Below, one piece after another: positions 19,055-27,473 of a stretch of 64,000 nt of DNA. Origin of the DNA: JAXMDC01 sp046349035 (GTDB taxonomy: Bacteria > Pseudomonadota > Alphaproteobacteria > Rhizobiales > Kaistiaceae); NCBI GenBank assembly GCA_046349035.1, contig JAXMDC010000006.1, positions 72,395-136,394 of the forward strand, in the 5' to 3' direction. Numbering within the stretch: position 1 is the stretch's first letter; each line of letters begins with the position of its first letter. Made by a program: the position numbers and the translations under genes. The notes below the pieces were generated by a model. That model worked only from the letters and a program-made list of their open reading frames with translations, did not search any database and was not told the DNA's origin.

Positions 19055-20941
19055 TTGAAACAACCGAACCAAATCAGCCGTCACCGCAGCCTGGGATGGG
19101 CCTGCCTGTCGGCGCTTATGGGGACGACGGTACTGAGCGCGCAGGCGCTCGCCCAGACTCCGGCGGCCCCGGCTGCCGCGGGTGTGGTAACCACCACCCA
19201 GGCGGCCTTGGAGAATCCCAAGCCCGAGAACTGGCTGCATGTGAACGGCAACTACTCGTCGCATCGCTGGTCGACGCTGAACGAGATCACCCTCGCCAAC
19301 ATCAAGGGCCTGAAGCCCGTCTACATGCTGGCGGTGAACGGCGTCGAAGGCGGCGGCTCGCGCTACGCCAACGCCTCGCTCGAGGGCACGCCGATCGTCG
19401 AAGACGGCTTCATGTACATCTCCAACGGCTGGGGCAGCGTCTACAAGCTCGACGTCCGCTCGGGCAATCGCGCCAAGATCGACTGGTACATGGACCCGCA
19501 GGTCGACAAGCCCTGGGGCGGTGACGTGGCTTGCTGCGGCATCGACAATCGCGGCGTCGCGCTGTGGCAGGACAAGGTCATTTCGGTCACCATCGACGGC
19601 CGCATGATCGCCACCAATAAGGCCTCGGGCGAGATCGTGTGGCAGGCTAAGCCCGCCGATCCGGGCCGTGGCGAGACGCTGACGGTCGCTCCGCAGGTCG
19701 TTCGCGACATCGCCATCGTCGGGACGGCAGGTGCCGAGTACGGCATCCGCGGTCACCTCGACGGCGTCGACCTGAAGACCGGCAAGGCGGCCTGGAAGAC
19801 CTGGACCGTCGCAGGCGAGGACGATCCCAATGCCAAGACCTGGGGCGGCCGCTCCAACCTGACCGGCGGTGGCTCGATCTGGCAGACCGGTTCGTACGAT
19901 CCGAAGCTGAACCTGGTCTATTGGGGCACCGGCAACCCGGGCCCGGACTGGGACGCTGAGTATCGCCCCGGCGACAACCTCTACACCGACTCGGTCCTGG
20001 CGATGAACCCGGACACCGGCAAGATCAACTGGTACTTCCAGTACACGCCGAACGATCCGTACGACTACGACGAAATCGGCGTGCACCCGCTGGTCGAGGT
20101 GACGATCAACGGGCAGGCCCGCAACCTCGTCACGCATCCCGGTCGTAACGGCTATTTCTACGGTTTCGACCGCACAAACGGCCAGTTCATCTACGGCGAG
20201 AAGTATGTCGACATCACCAGCTGGACCAACGGGCTCGACCCGAAGACCGGCAAGCCGACGGCATACGACCCGACCAAGCAGGTCCAGGACTACATCCGCG
20301 GTTCCGCGGCGCGGCGCGACGGCACCGTCGGCGTGCAGTGCCCGGTCGTCTCGGGTGGCCAGAACTGGGAGCCGGCCGCTTACAACCCGACCAAGCAGCT
20401 CATGTACGTAGCGGGCGGCGATGGCTGCGCGGCGCGTACCAACAAGGTCGAGACCGGCCCGGCCGAGTTCGGCGGAACCTGGAAGCCGCGTGACCGCTTC
20501 GTCGGCGCCGGCGACCCGGCTCCGGCGGACAAGTACGGCAACGGCTTCGCCGGCACGTCTCCGCCGGCCCCGGCCCGTCCTGAGTGGAAGATCCAGCAGT
20601 ACGGCGCGATCAACGCCATCGACGTCAAGACCGGCAAGAGCGTGAAGAAGGTTCCGCTGCCGTTCTTCAACCGTTCGGGCATGGTCGCCACGGCCGGCAA
20701 CTGGGTCATGACCGGCGAGCCGGATGGCAAGCTGCATGCCCTCAATGCCGACACGCTGGACGAAGTCTGGAGCTTCAATGTCGGCTCGTACATCAAGGCC
20801 CCGCCGATGACCTTCGCGGTCAACGGCAAGCAGTATGTCGGCGTGATGGTCGGCGCTCTCCCGGCCGCGGCGGACTTTGCCGCCAATCCGGAGCTGCGGA
20901 ACTTCACCGCGACCCATCTGCTGATGGTCTTCGCCCTCTAA
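19055..20941 (+). CDS. PQQ-dependent alcohol dehydrogenase (quinoprotein), lanthanide-type signature
   Basis: This 628-residue periplasmic quinoprotein has an eight-bladed propeller. The vicinal cysteine pair Cys160-Cys161 (DVACCGIDNRG) forms the ring that holds PQQ, and tryptophan-docking repeats recur (e.g. ALNADTLDEVWSF). The catalytic region reads NDPYDYDEIG: catalytic Asp337 is followed two residues later by Asp339, the extra ligand found in lanthanide-dependent enzymes (XoxF, PedH type). The start is a TTG at 19055 with AGAGGAGAGG four bases upstream; it gives a proper signal peptide ending SAQALA-Q. No heme domain is fused, so a cytochrome partner is needed. The substrate is unknown. 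Confidence 0.9.
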   Translation: MKQPNQISRHRSLGWACLSALMGTTVLSAQALAQTPAAPAAAGVVTTTQAALENPKPENWLHVNGNYSSHRWSTLNEITLANIKGLKPVYMLAVNGVEGGGSRYANASLEGTPIVEDGFMYISNGWGSVYKLDVRSGNRAKIDWYMDPQVDKPWGGDVACCGIDNRGVALWQDKVISVTIDGRMIATNKASGEIVWQAKPADPGRGETLTVAPQVVRDIAIVGTAGAEYGIRGHLDGVDLKTGKAAWKTWTVAGEDDPNAKTWGGRSNLTGGGSIWQTGSYDPKLNLVYWGTGNPGPDWDAEYRPGDNLYTDSVLAMNPDTGKINWYFQYTPNDPYDYDEIGVHPLVEVTINGQARNLVTHPGRNGYFYGFDRTNGQFIYGEKYVDITSWTNGLDPKTGKPTAYDPTKQVQDYIRGSAARRDGTVGVQCPVVSGGQNWEPAAYNPTKQLMYVAGGDGCAARTNKVETGPAEFGGTWKPRDRFVGAGDPAPADKYGNGFAGTSPPAPARPEWKIQQYGAINAIDVKTGKSVKKVPLPFFNRSGMVATAGNWVMTGEPDGKLHALNADTLDEVWSFNVGSYIKAPPMTFAVNGKQYVGVMVGALPAAADFAANPELRNFTATHLLMVFAL

Positions 20942-20957
20942 GGGGCACAAAAGAGTG

Positions 20958-21035
20958 CGACCCGGCCGGGTACTCCCACCCGGCCGGGTCGTTACGGCGG
21001 AACGGCGAGACACGCTCGTTCCAGCGTGTTTCGCC
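20958..21035 (+). terminator. Two strong hairpins after the PQQ dehydrogenase
   Basis: The first is a perfect 14-bp stem (20958-20971 with 20978-20991, arms CGACCCGGCCGGGT). The second is a 13-bp stem with one G-T pair (21004-21016 with 21023-21035). Neither has a long T run, so termination efficiency is uncertain. They may serve as 3'-end stabilisers. Nothing else is seen up to the next gene. Confidence 0.5.
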
Positions 21036-21259
21036 ACTAGGTTCCGCTGTTAGGCGGTCCTGTTGTTGCCGGGCCGCCTAGCTATTAGTGCCGCAAACGC
21101 AGTGTCGTCCAGCGGCACGCCATTAGGACCGTCGTCGGCCCCGACCGGCGGCGGTCCTTACTTCTTCCGGATATCCTGCAGATCAGCGCGGCCGTTCTCT
21201 TGCCCAAGGACCGGCCCGCGGCGATCATGACCGTGGGCGCTTCGGCGGAATGGTCGGAT

Positions 21260-22195
21260 ATGCGCGGCAAGGTGAATCGTTCGGCAGTGACGGACAGCAT
21301 AGGCGCGCCTTTCGCCGCTGGGGCCTGGCTCCCCGGGCTCGTGCTCGCCGCCAGTTTCGCCTTGGCCGGCCCGCTGCTTGCCGACGACAGGTCCGCCTCT
21401 CTTGGGCCTTTCGTTCGCACCGAAAAAATCGAGGGTGTTGAGGTCGCCATACCGGTCAGCGTCGACCTCACCCGCACGCCCGGCGAAGGCGTCGAGATCG
21501 TCCGCGCGCGCCTCACCGTCGGCCTCGGCGATCTCGCCGCCAAGGCTGGGTCGATCCTCGCCGTCGCCAAGCTCCCGAGCGACCCCTGCAAGACCTACGG
21601 TCTCAATCCGGTCGTGATCTTGCAGCGCCAGTCCGTCGACATTCGCGACGGCGCCTTGCACCTGGCAATCGCCGGAAAGGCGGACATCTGGAACTGCGCC
21701 GCCAATCCTTTGCCGGCAACACGCGTCGAGAGCAGCGTGCACAATCTCGGCTGGGGCATGCGCGCGCGGCTTCCCGACCGCCTTCGTGTGCGGCCCGGCG
21801 CACCGCTCAAGGCGCTGGTCGGCATTCAGCCCTTCGAGGCAGATGTGACCGTCCGCCTCGTCAAGGACGGCGCGAAGACGATCCGCCTCGAACTCGGCCC
21901 GCCGTCGGTCCGCCTCACCGGCAAGTATGTGGCGCTGACTAAGGGGATCTTGCGCGCCGCATCGGTCGATGTGAACGCACTGGCGAAGAGCGCTCTCGAC
22001 AAGGCAATCAAGCCCGACCGCTTGCGTCGCACCGTTCCCTCGCTGCCGGGCTTCGACCCCTCGGTCGAGAGCGCCGCGTTCGTCGCCACGAACGGCGTGC
22101 CGGCGGCGGAGATCGGCCTGCGCGCCGACGTCGCGCCGTTGGCCGTCTTCGGACTTCTCGCGCAGCTCCCCGGCGCCATCAAGGCGGCGAATTGA
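21260..22195 (+). CDS. Secreted hypothetical protein
   Basis: This protein of about 311 residues has an N-terminal membrane/signal segment (LPGLVLAASFALAGPLLA, then DDRSA). The mature part is beta-rich, with two cysteines (DPCKTY and WNCAAN) that may be disulfide-bonded. I recognise no family. The ATG at 21260 is used; an in-frame ATG at 21200 would extend it by 20 residues, and neither has a strong ribosome site. It is convergent with the dCTP deaminase gene, with a gap of only 17 bp. The function is not known. Confidence 0.5.
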   Translation: MRGKVNRSAVTDSIGAPFAAGAWLPGLVLAASFALAGPLLADDRSASLGPFVRTEKIEGVEVAIPVSVDLTRTPGEGVEIVRARLTVGLGDLAAKAGSILAVAKLPSDPCKTYGLNPVVILQRQSVDIRDGALHLAIAGKADIWNCAANPLPATRVESSVHNLGWGMRARLPDRLRVRPGAPLKALVGIQPFEADVTVRLVKDGAKTIRLELGPPSVRLTGKYVALTKGILRAASVDVNALAKSALDKAIKPDRLRRTVPSLPGFDPSVESAAFVATNGVPAAEIGLRADVAPLAVFGLLAQLPGAIKAAN

Positions 22196-22212
22196 GGGGC
22201 GAGCGGCCGCGG

Positions 22213-23406
22213 CTAGTCTGCAACGAAGTGCTTGGAAAGCTTCAGCCCTTGGCCTTGGTAGTTCGAGGCGAGGCCGCGTCCGTAGAGGCGGTCCGGGCGC
22301 TCGGCGATCTTCTCGTAGACTAGGCGGCCGATCATCTGACCGTCGCCGAGGAAGAACGGCACCTCGTGGCTGCGCACTTCCAGCACCGCCCGGGCACCCG
22401 GCTGACCGGCCTCTGTCCAGCCGAAGCCGGGGTCGAAGAAGCCGGCATAGTGGACGCGGAATTCGCCCATCGTCGGGTCGATCGGCACCATCTCGGCGGC
22501 GAGGTCCGGCGGGATGTGAATCCGCTCCTTGGAGGAAAGGATGTAGAACTGGTTGGGATCGAGGATCAGCGAGCGGTCCGATCGGGCTCGCAGCGGTTCC
22601 CAGAAATCCTCGACGCGATAGGCACCGATCCGGTCGACATCGATCACGTCGGTGAAGCGCTGCGCCCGGTAGCCCATGATCTCGTTCTTGCCGCCGGCCA
22701 GATCGACCCGCAGCACCAGGCCGTTGCGGATCAGCGCCTCGCCGTCGACGATCGCCTGCTCCTTGTGGCGGGCGAGGAGGTCGCGGTCGGGCACGCGGAA
22801 GTCGGTGTAGTCGCTCTGCGCCGGATTGCGGCGGCGGAAGCGGATCTGGTTGAGCCGCGAGCCGCGGCGCACCCGCACCGGAAACGTCCGCGGCGAGATC
22901 TCGGCGTAAAGCGGGCCGTCGTAACCGCTGGCGACGGTGTCGAACGCCTCGCTGTCGTCGGTGATGAGCCGGGTGAAGATATCGAGGCGGCCGGCGGAGC
23001 TTTTGGGGTTGGCCGCGCCGACGATGACCTTGGGGAGCGCCAGGTGCTCTTGTAGCTCGACGATATAGACCGACCCGCGCTCCAGCACCGCGCCCTCGTC
23101 GAGCGGCACCTCGACCGAGGCGTGGCGGTCGATCTGCTCCTGCACGGTCTTGCCCTTGCCGGGAAGAAAACTCGCCCGGAGGCGAAAGGCGCGGCTGCCG
23201 AGGCGAAGGTCGAGGCTCGCCGGCTGCAATTGCCCGGCCTCGATCTCGGATTTGGCGCGGACCATGCGGCGGCGGATGAGCGCGCGAATCCGCTGGCGCG
23301 GCAGAAGACCGACCGCGCTGCCGAGGTCGGACATCTGGCCCTCGCCATCGATGCCGACCGGCATCGCGGCGGCATCCTCGTCAAACAGATCCTCGCGTTT
23401 GGCCAT
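22213..23406 (-). CDS. dcd: 2'-deoxycytidine 5'-triphosphate deaminase, double-length type
   Basis: This is a 397-residue protein made of two dUTPase-fold halves, about twice the length of E. coli Dcd. The first half shows NPKSSAGRLDIFTRL and GSRLNQIRF, the conserved Dcd/Dut motifs. The second half shows IHIPPDLAAEM and the HYAGFFDPGFG stretch. Such tandem proteins are the alphaproteobacterial form of dCTP deaminase, which supplies dUTP for thymidylate synthesis. The start at MAKREDL is a choice: a GTG five codons upstream with AGAGGA before it, or an ATG at 23436, are also possible. It is divergent from the SAM-II/metZ unit. Confidence 0.85.
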   Translation of the reverse strand: MAKREDLFDEDAAAMPVGIDGEGQMSDLGSAVGLLPRQRIRALIRRRMVRAKSEIEAGQLQPASLDLRLGSRAFRLRASFLPGKGKTVQEQIDRHASVEVPLDEGAVLERGSVYIVELQEHLALPKVIVGAANPKSSAGRLDIFTRLITDDSEAFDTVASGYDGPLYAEISPRTFPVRVRRGSRLNQIRFRRRNPAQSDYTDFRVPDRDLLARHKEQAIVDGEALIRNGLVLRVDLAGGKNEIMGYRAQRFTDVIDVDRIGAYRVEDFWEPLRARSDRSLILDPNQFYILSSKERIHIPPDLAAEMVPIDPTMGEFRVHYAGFFDPGFGWTEAGQPGARAVLEVRSHEVPFFLGDGQMIGRLVYEKIAERPDRLYGRGLASNYQGQGLKLSKHFVAD

Positions 23407-23546
23407 CTTGCCCGCTGCCACCGACCGTCCTCTCATCTAGACTGCGCCGCCCCCGCCCGCATTGCGGAACCGAACGGAAATCTGGCTTTCCCCCGCAATC
23501 CCTCGTGCGGCAGGATACAACGTCATCCCGCCTACGCGGCATAGAG

Positions 23547-23575
23547 TTGACGCTCCCCGGGCGAAGGCCTAAGAC
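23547..23575 (+). promoter_or_regulatory. Sigma-70-type promoter for the SAM-II/metZ transcript
   Basis: TTGACG (23547-23552) and TAAGAC (23570-23575) are separated by exactly 17 bases. The start point would fall just before the SAM-II aptamer. The -10 box is a weak match, so this is a prediction by position and spacing. Confidence 0.5.
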
Positions 23576-23585
23576 GCGTCCCGTT

Positions 23586-23645
23586 CCGTGGTCTTTTGAG
23601 CCGGCCGGCTTGCGAACCACGTTAAAGAATTCGCTAAAAGGCCGG
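23586..23645 (+). promoter_or_regulatory. SAM-II riboswitch
   Basis: The stem CGTGGT (23587-23592) / ACCACG (23616-23621) encloses TTTTGAGCCGGCCGGCTTGC. It is followed by the A/U-rich GTTAAAGAATTCGCTAAAA and then GGCCGG, which can pair back with the GCCGGCC loop to form the classical H-type pseudoknot. This matches the SAM-II (metA-type) aptamer of alphaproteobacteria, which represses methionine synthesis when S-adenosylmethionine is abundant. It sits about 60 bp before the metZ start, the expected target. Confidence 0.92.
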
Positions 23646-23661
23646 TCGCGGGAACACCCGG

Positions 23662-23687
23662 CCCGGCCCTTCGCGGCCGGGTTTTTT
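23662..23687 (+). terminator. Rho-independent terminator between the riboswitch and metZ
   Basis: A 7-bp all-GC stem CCCGGCC (23662-23668) / GGCCGGG (23675-23681) is followed directly by six T. It lies 17 bases after the aptamer and just before the metZ ribosome site (GGGAGG). This suggests that the riboswitch controls transcription by attenuation. Confidence 0.8.
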
Positions 23688-23701
23688 GTTGGGAGGACGG
23701 C

Positions 23702-24895
23702 ATGGCTGCCGGCGTCAACGATACCCCCTGGCGGCTCGACACCGCGCTCGTCCATGGCGGAACCCTCCGCTCGCAATTCGGCGAGACCTCGGAAGCGATC
23801 TTCCTCACCCAGGGCTATGTCTATCCGACCGCCGAGGCCGCCGAAGCCCGCTTCAAAGGCGACGACCCCGGCTTCGTCTATTCGCGCTACGCCAACCCGA
23901 CCGTTGCCATGTTCGAGGAGCGCCTGCGGATCGTCGAAGGCGCCGAAGGCTGCCGTGCCACCGCGTCCGGAATGGCCGCGGTCGCCACCGCGCTGATGGC
24001 GCTCGTCTCGGCCGGCGATCATATCGTCGCCGCCAAGGCGCTGTTCGGCTCGTGCCGCTACATCATCGAGGAACTGCTGCCCCGCTTCGGCGTCGCCTTC
24101 ACCCTCGTCGACGGCATCGAGCTCGACGCCTGGCGCCGCGCCGTTCGCCCCACCACGCGGGCGTTCTTTCTGGAGAGCCCCACCAATCCGATGCTGGAAG
24201 TGCTCGACATCGCCGGCATCGCCGCCATCGCGCGCGATGCGGGCGCCAAGCTCGTCGTCGACAATGTCTTTGCGACGCCGCTGTTGCAGCGGCCGCTGGC
24301 GCTCGGTGCCGATGTCGTCGTCTATTCCGCCACCAAGCACATCGACGGGCAGGGGAGGTGCCTCGGCGGCGCTATGCTCGGCAACGCCGAGTTCATCGAC
24401 AAGGCGCACACGCTGCTCAAGCACACCGGCCCGAGCATGAGCCCATTCAACGCCTGGGTACTGCTGAAGGGGATGGAGACGCTGCCGCTCCGCGTCGAGC
24501 GCCAGTCGGCGACGGCCGCCCGCCTTGCCGAGCGCGTCGCCGGCCATCCCGCCGCCCGCCGCGTCGTCTACCCCTTCCGCGCCGATCACCCGCAGGTCGA
24601 CCTTGCGCGGCGGCAGATGAGTTCCGGCTCGACCCTCATCGCGATTGACGTGAAAGGGGGCAAGCGCGGGGCATTCGCGGTCTGCAACGCGCTGCGCCTT
24701 GTAAAAATCTCCAACAATCTCGGCGACGCCAAGAGCCTCATCACCCACCCCGCCACGACCACCCACCAGCGCCTCACCGCCGAGGCGCGGGCCGAACTCG
24801 GCATCGGCGACGGGCTGCTGCGCCTTTCAGTCGGCCTGGAGGACGCGGACGATCTGGCCGCCGACCTCACCGCCGCCCTCGATCGGGCCGGCTAG
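23702..24895 (+). CDS. metZ: O-succinylhomoserine sulfhydrylase
   Basis: This 397-residue PLP enzyme of the Cys/Met metabolism family makes homocysteine from O-succinylhomoserine and sulfide in methionine synthesis. The visible motifs are RYANPT near residue 62, the ATASGMAAV stretch that holds the cofactor phosphate, FLESPTNPMLEV, and the Schiff-base Lys212 in SATKHIDGQGR. The GQGRCLGG sequence after the lysine and the alphaproteobacterial SAM-II leader favour MetZ over MetB or MetY. It starts at an ATG with GGGAGG, in a leader containing a SAM-II aptamer and a terminator, so it should be repressed by S-adenosylmethionine. Confidence 0.92.
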   Translation: MAAGVNDTPWRLDTALVHGGTLRSQFGETSEAIFLTQGYVYPTAEAAEARFKGDDPGFVYSRYANPTVAMFEERLRIVEGAEGCRATASGMAAVATALMALVSAGDHIVAAKALFGSCRYIIEELLPRFGVAFTLVDGIELDAWRRAVRPTTRAFFLESPTNPMLEVLDIAGIAAIARDAGAKLVVDNVFATPLLQRPLALGADVVVYSATKHIDGQGRCLGGAMLGNAEFIDKAHTLLKHTGPSMSPFNAWVLLKGMETLPLRVERQSATAARLAERVAGHPAARRVVYPFRADHPQVDLARRQMSSGSTLIAIDVKGGKRGAFAVCNALRLVKISNNLGDAKSLITHPATTTHQRLTAEARAELGIGDGLLRLSVGLEDADDLAADLTAALDRAG

Positions 24896-25034
24896 GCGGC
24901 CTCTGCCGTAGCTCCGGCCCCGCCGCCCGGCCGCCCGGGCGCTGCCATGCGATCGCGTCGCTTGCAAACCGGGGGGCCAGTCGGTACCAATCCCGCCGCT
25001 TGCGGTCGTCTCAGCCGACGGCCGGCCAAGCCGC

Positions 25035-25111
25035 GCGCCCGTAGCTCAGCTGGATAGAGCACCAGACTACGAATCTGGGGGTCAGGAGTTCGAATCTCTT
25101 CGGGCGCGCCA
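25035..25111 (+). tRNA. tRNA-Arg (ACG)
   Basis: This is a 77-nt cloverleaf: acceptor GCGCCCG pairs with CGGGCGC, the D arm is GCTC/GAGC, the anticodon stem CCAGA/TCTGG holds loop CTACGAA (anticodon ACG, read as ICG), and the T loop is TTCGAAT. The discriminator is G and CCA is encoded. Every stem is fully paired. Confidence 0.96.
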
Positions 25112-25531
25112 CTTCCTCCTCCCGATACCGCGATTTCTTGCGATCTGCCGGGCCGGTCGTTCGCCGTGGCGAATTGCCTCTCTGCTCGGTTCGCTCTCCC
25201 GGTTCTGGCGGCCCGCTAGCTCACCGCACTTATCCCCCCTCTTGGTCGCTCGCCCACAGAGGATCGCGCGCTGTGGGCTTGGCATCTTTTTTTTGCCTGA
25301 ATCGAATACCGACTCAGCCGGATTGTCGGCCAGGAGTTGCCTTATTTCCTGTTCAGGGTCGTCCCCGGCACGCGGACTGAACGTGCCTGGGGGATGCCGG
25401 GGCGGCGTCGAGGGGGACGGGCTCCGGGGGACACTCATCCCAACACGCTTGGTCAGAAAGAAGAAGTGAGTCTTGAGCCCAGGGCTTGGGAGCAAGCTCT
25501 GTGCGCGGTTGTGTGAGCGAGGAGCCGAGTG
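25112..25531. other. 420-bp intergenic region, nothing firm
   Basis: This stretch between tRNA-Arg and the SH3 protein gene has lower GC than its surroundings and contains a run of eight T near 25288. Short open frames exist but none has a ribosome site or coding-like composition. No promoter, repeat or RNA could be assigned with confidence. Confidence 0.3.
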
Positions 25532-27317
25532 ATGGCGAGCCCAAGAATAAAGCTTCCGCAGGATGAGCCATTCGAGTCCAACGATCCTGCGGCCCCGTTC
25601 CCTCCTTCGTCCGCCGTCAACAGCACGCCGGACGAGCTCGAAGAGACCCTGACCACGAACCTCGATGTGCTGGCGGCGGCTTTGCGCCGGACCGCATCGG
25701 CGCAGCTTGCGGCCGCTCAGGCCGCGGCCGCCGATGGGCCCGCGCGCGCGACGTCGACCGAACCGCCCGACGACTCCGAGCAGGACGACGCCGATGACGA
25801 GGACGGCGACGTGCGTGAGGCGGTCGGGCAACCCCACACCGAAACCGAGGAGCGGACCTTGGAAACCAATGACGGGCGTGCCCCGAGTGCCACCCGGCGC
25901 TTCGCCTATCCCAACCGAATGAGGACGAAGGCGCCGATCAAGTCCCGCCTGGCAGACGCGCATGCGCGCGGCGCCGGCGCCTCCGGCGCGGCGGCGGCCG
26001 CATCCGCCCGTTGGGAGGCCGCCGCGCGCGTCGACCTCACCAACGTCACGCCGATCGGCGATGCCGCCGATGCCGAGCGGCTGCGTCCAAGCCGCGGCTC
26101 GACGCGGCCGCGGCGAAGCCCCGAGCCCTCGGAGGAAACGTCCTATGACGAGGAGCACGTCTCCGACACGCTGGGGCCGACGCTGCGCGGTTGGTCGCTG
26201 GAGGACGATCTCGTTGCCGTGCCGCCGGCGCGTTACCCGCGGCGCCGCCGCTCTCGCGTTGGCACGCTGACGGTCGCCGCCGTTCTTCTCGCCAGCGCCG
26301 GAGCCGGCGCGATGGTCGCGCTGCAATGGATCTCCAACCGCGAGCCGGTCGTCACCGCCAACGCGCCTCAGGCGCGGACCGTGAGTGCCGCGGCGGCCGT
26401 CGAGCGCCAGACTGCGCCGCCCACGACGGCTGTTGCGGCCTTGCCCGAACCGCCTCGAGCGGCAGCCGCTGTCGATGCCAAGCCGGCCGTACCGCCTGCG
26501 GGTCCTGTCACACGCAGCGCCGCTCCGCCCGCTGCAGCCCCGGCAGATCGCCGGGACGTTGCCGCGGCGGCACCCAAGCCGGCCGAAGAGGATCTGCGCC
26601 GTGCCGATGCGTCGCGCCCGGCTGCGCCGGCTCCGGCGGCATTCGCACCGCCGGCCCAGGCCCCGGGCGCTGCCGACCCGGGCCGTCAGGTCGCGACCGC
26701 CGCCCCGCCGGCAGCCGCGCCGGCCCCGGTCGCCCTCACCGTGCCCGCCGTACGCCCCGCGACGCCGCCAGCGGCGGCCAAGCCAGCCGAGACGGCCAAT
26801 GACCACCCCGCGTGGTTCCTTGAGGACGACCCGGTTGCCTTCGAGCCTCCGGCCCGCCGGCAGGCTGCTGTGCCGGGTGGTGCTGCGCCTGCGCCGGCCT
26901 GGATGCTGGAGGACGATCCGCACGCGCATCCGCGGCGCGCCGCGGCCGTGGTCCGGCGGCGCTCGTCGCGCCGCAGCCGGCCCCGGTCGCCGCCCTCGCC
27001 CGCTGCTCGTCACCGCGCCGGCCCCGGCGCCTGCGGCCGCCGCCGCGCCTCCGGCGGCACGGCCAACGCCGCCGGCCGCCTGGCGCCAGCTCCAACCCCG
27101 CCGCGCAGGATCTGCCAGCCGCAAGATTCTCACAGCCGATGTGGAGGTGCGGGCGACCCCGGACAATCGTGGGGAGTCTATGGGGCCCTTGAAGTCTGGC
27201 ACGCTGGTTCCGGTGCGCGATTGCAAGGTGTGGTGCGAGGTCGTGATCGGCGGCAAGGTCGGCTGGGTGATGAGCTATTTCCTCACCGAACCGCCGGCGC
27301 TGGCCGCGGTACGCTGA
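25532..27317 (+). CDS. Membrane-anchored SH3b-domain protein, apparently frameshifted
   Basis: The gene encodes an acidic, disordered cytoplasmic part (residues 1-240), one membrane helix (about 242-266, TLTVAAVLLASAGAGAMVAL), a long Ala/Pro-rich periplasmic linker, and a bacterial SH3 domain ending near 27317 (ILTADVEVRATPDNRG, VVIGGKVGWVMSYFL). The parts are in different frames. The first reads in frame 2 to about 26940, the stretch 26940-27000 reads sensibly only in frame 1 (PAALVAPQPAPVAAL), and the SH3 domain is in frame 3. Two single-base losses explain this, as sequencing errors or real decay. A W-x-LEDD motif occurs three times. It probably binds cell wall; the start has GAGGAG upstream. 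Confidence 0.6.
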
Positions 27318-27473
27318 GGTTCCCCCGGCGGTGGCAGCCGTCGTCCGGCGGCCCACCGCAGACCGGCTCGGCTATGCCGGCCGGGCATTGTCGAGTCACG
27401 GAGTTGAAGGTCGACGGCCGGTGCTCTCGGGTCGTCGAGTGTCGCGAGGCCCCGAGGGGCAGGAGGTTTTCAA

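Noticed and set aside
18680..21037. Long open frame opposite the PQQ dehydrogenase
   Set aside because: The dehydrogenase motifs are all on the plus strand; the antisense translation is Val/Arg/Asp-rich without any domain.
25082..27256. Long open frame opposite the SH3 protein gene
   Set aside because: Gly/Arg-rich low-complexity translation that mirrors the Ala/Pro-rich linker; no ribosome site.
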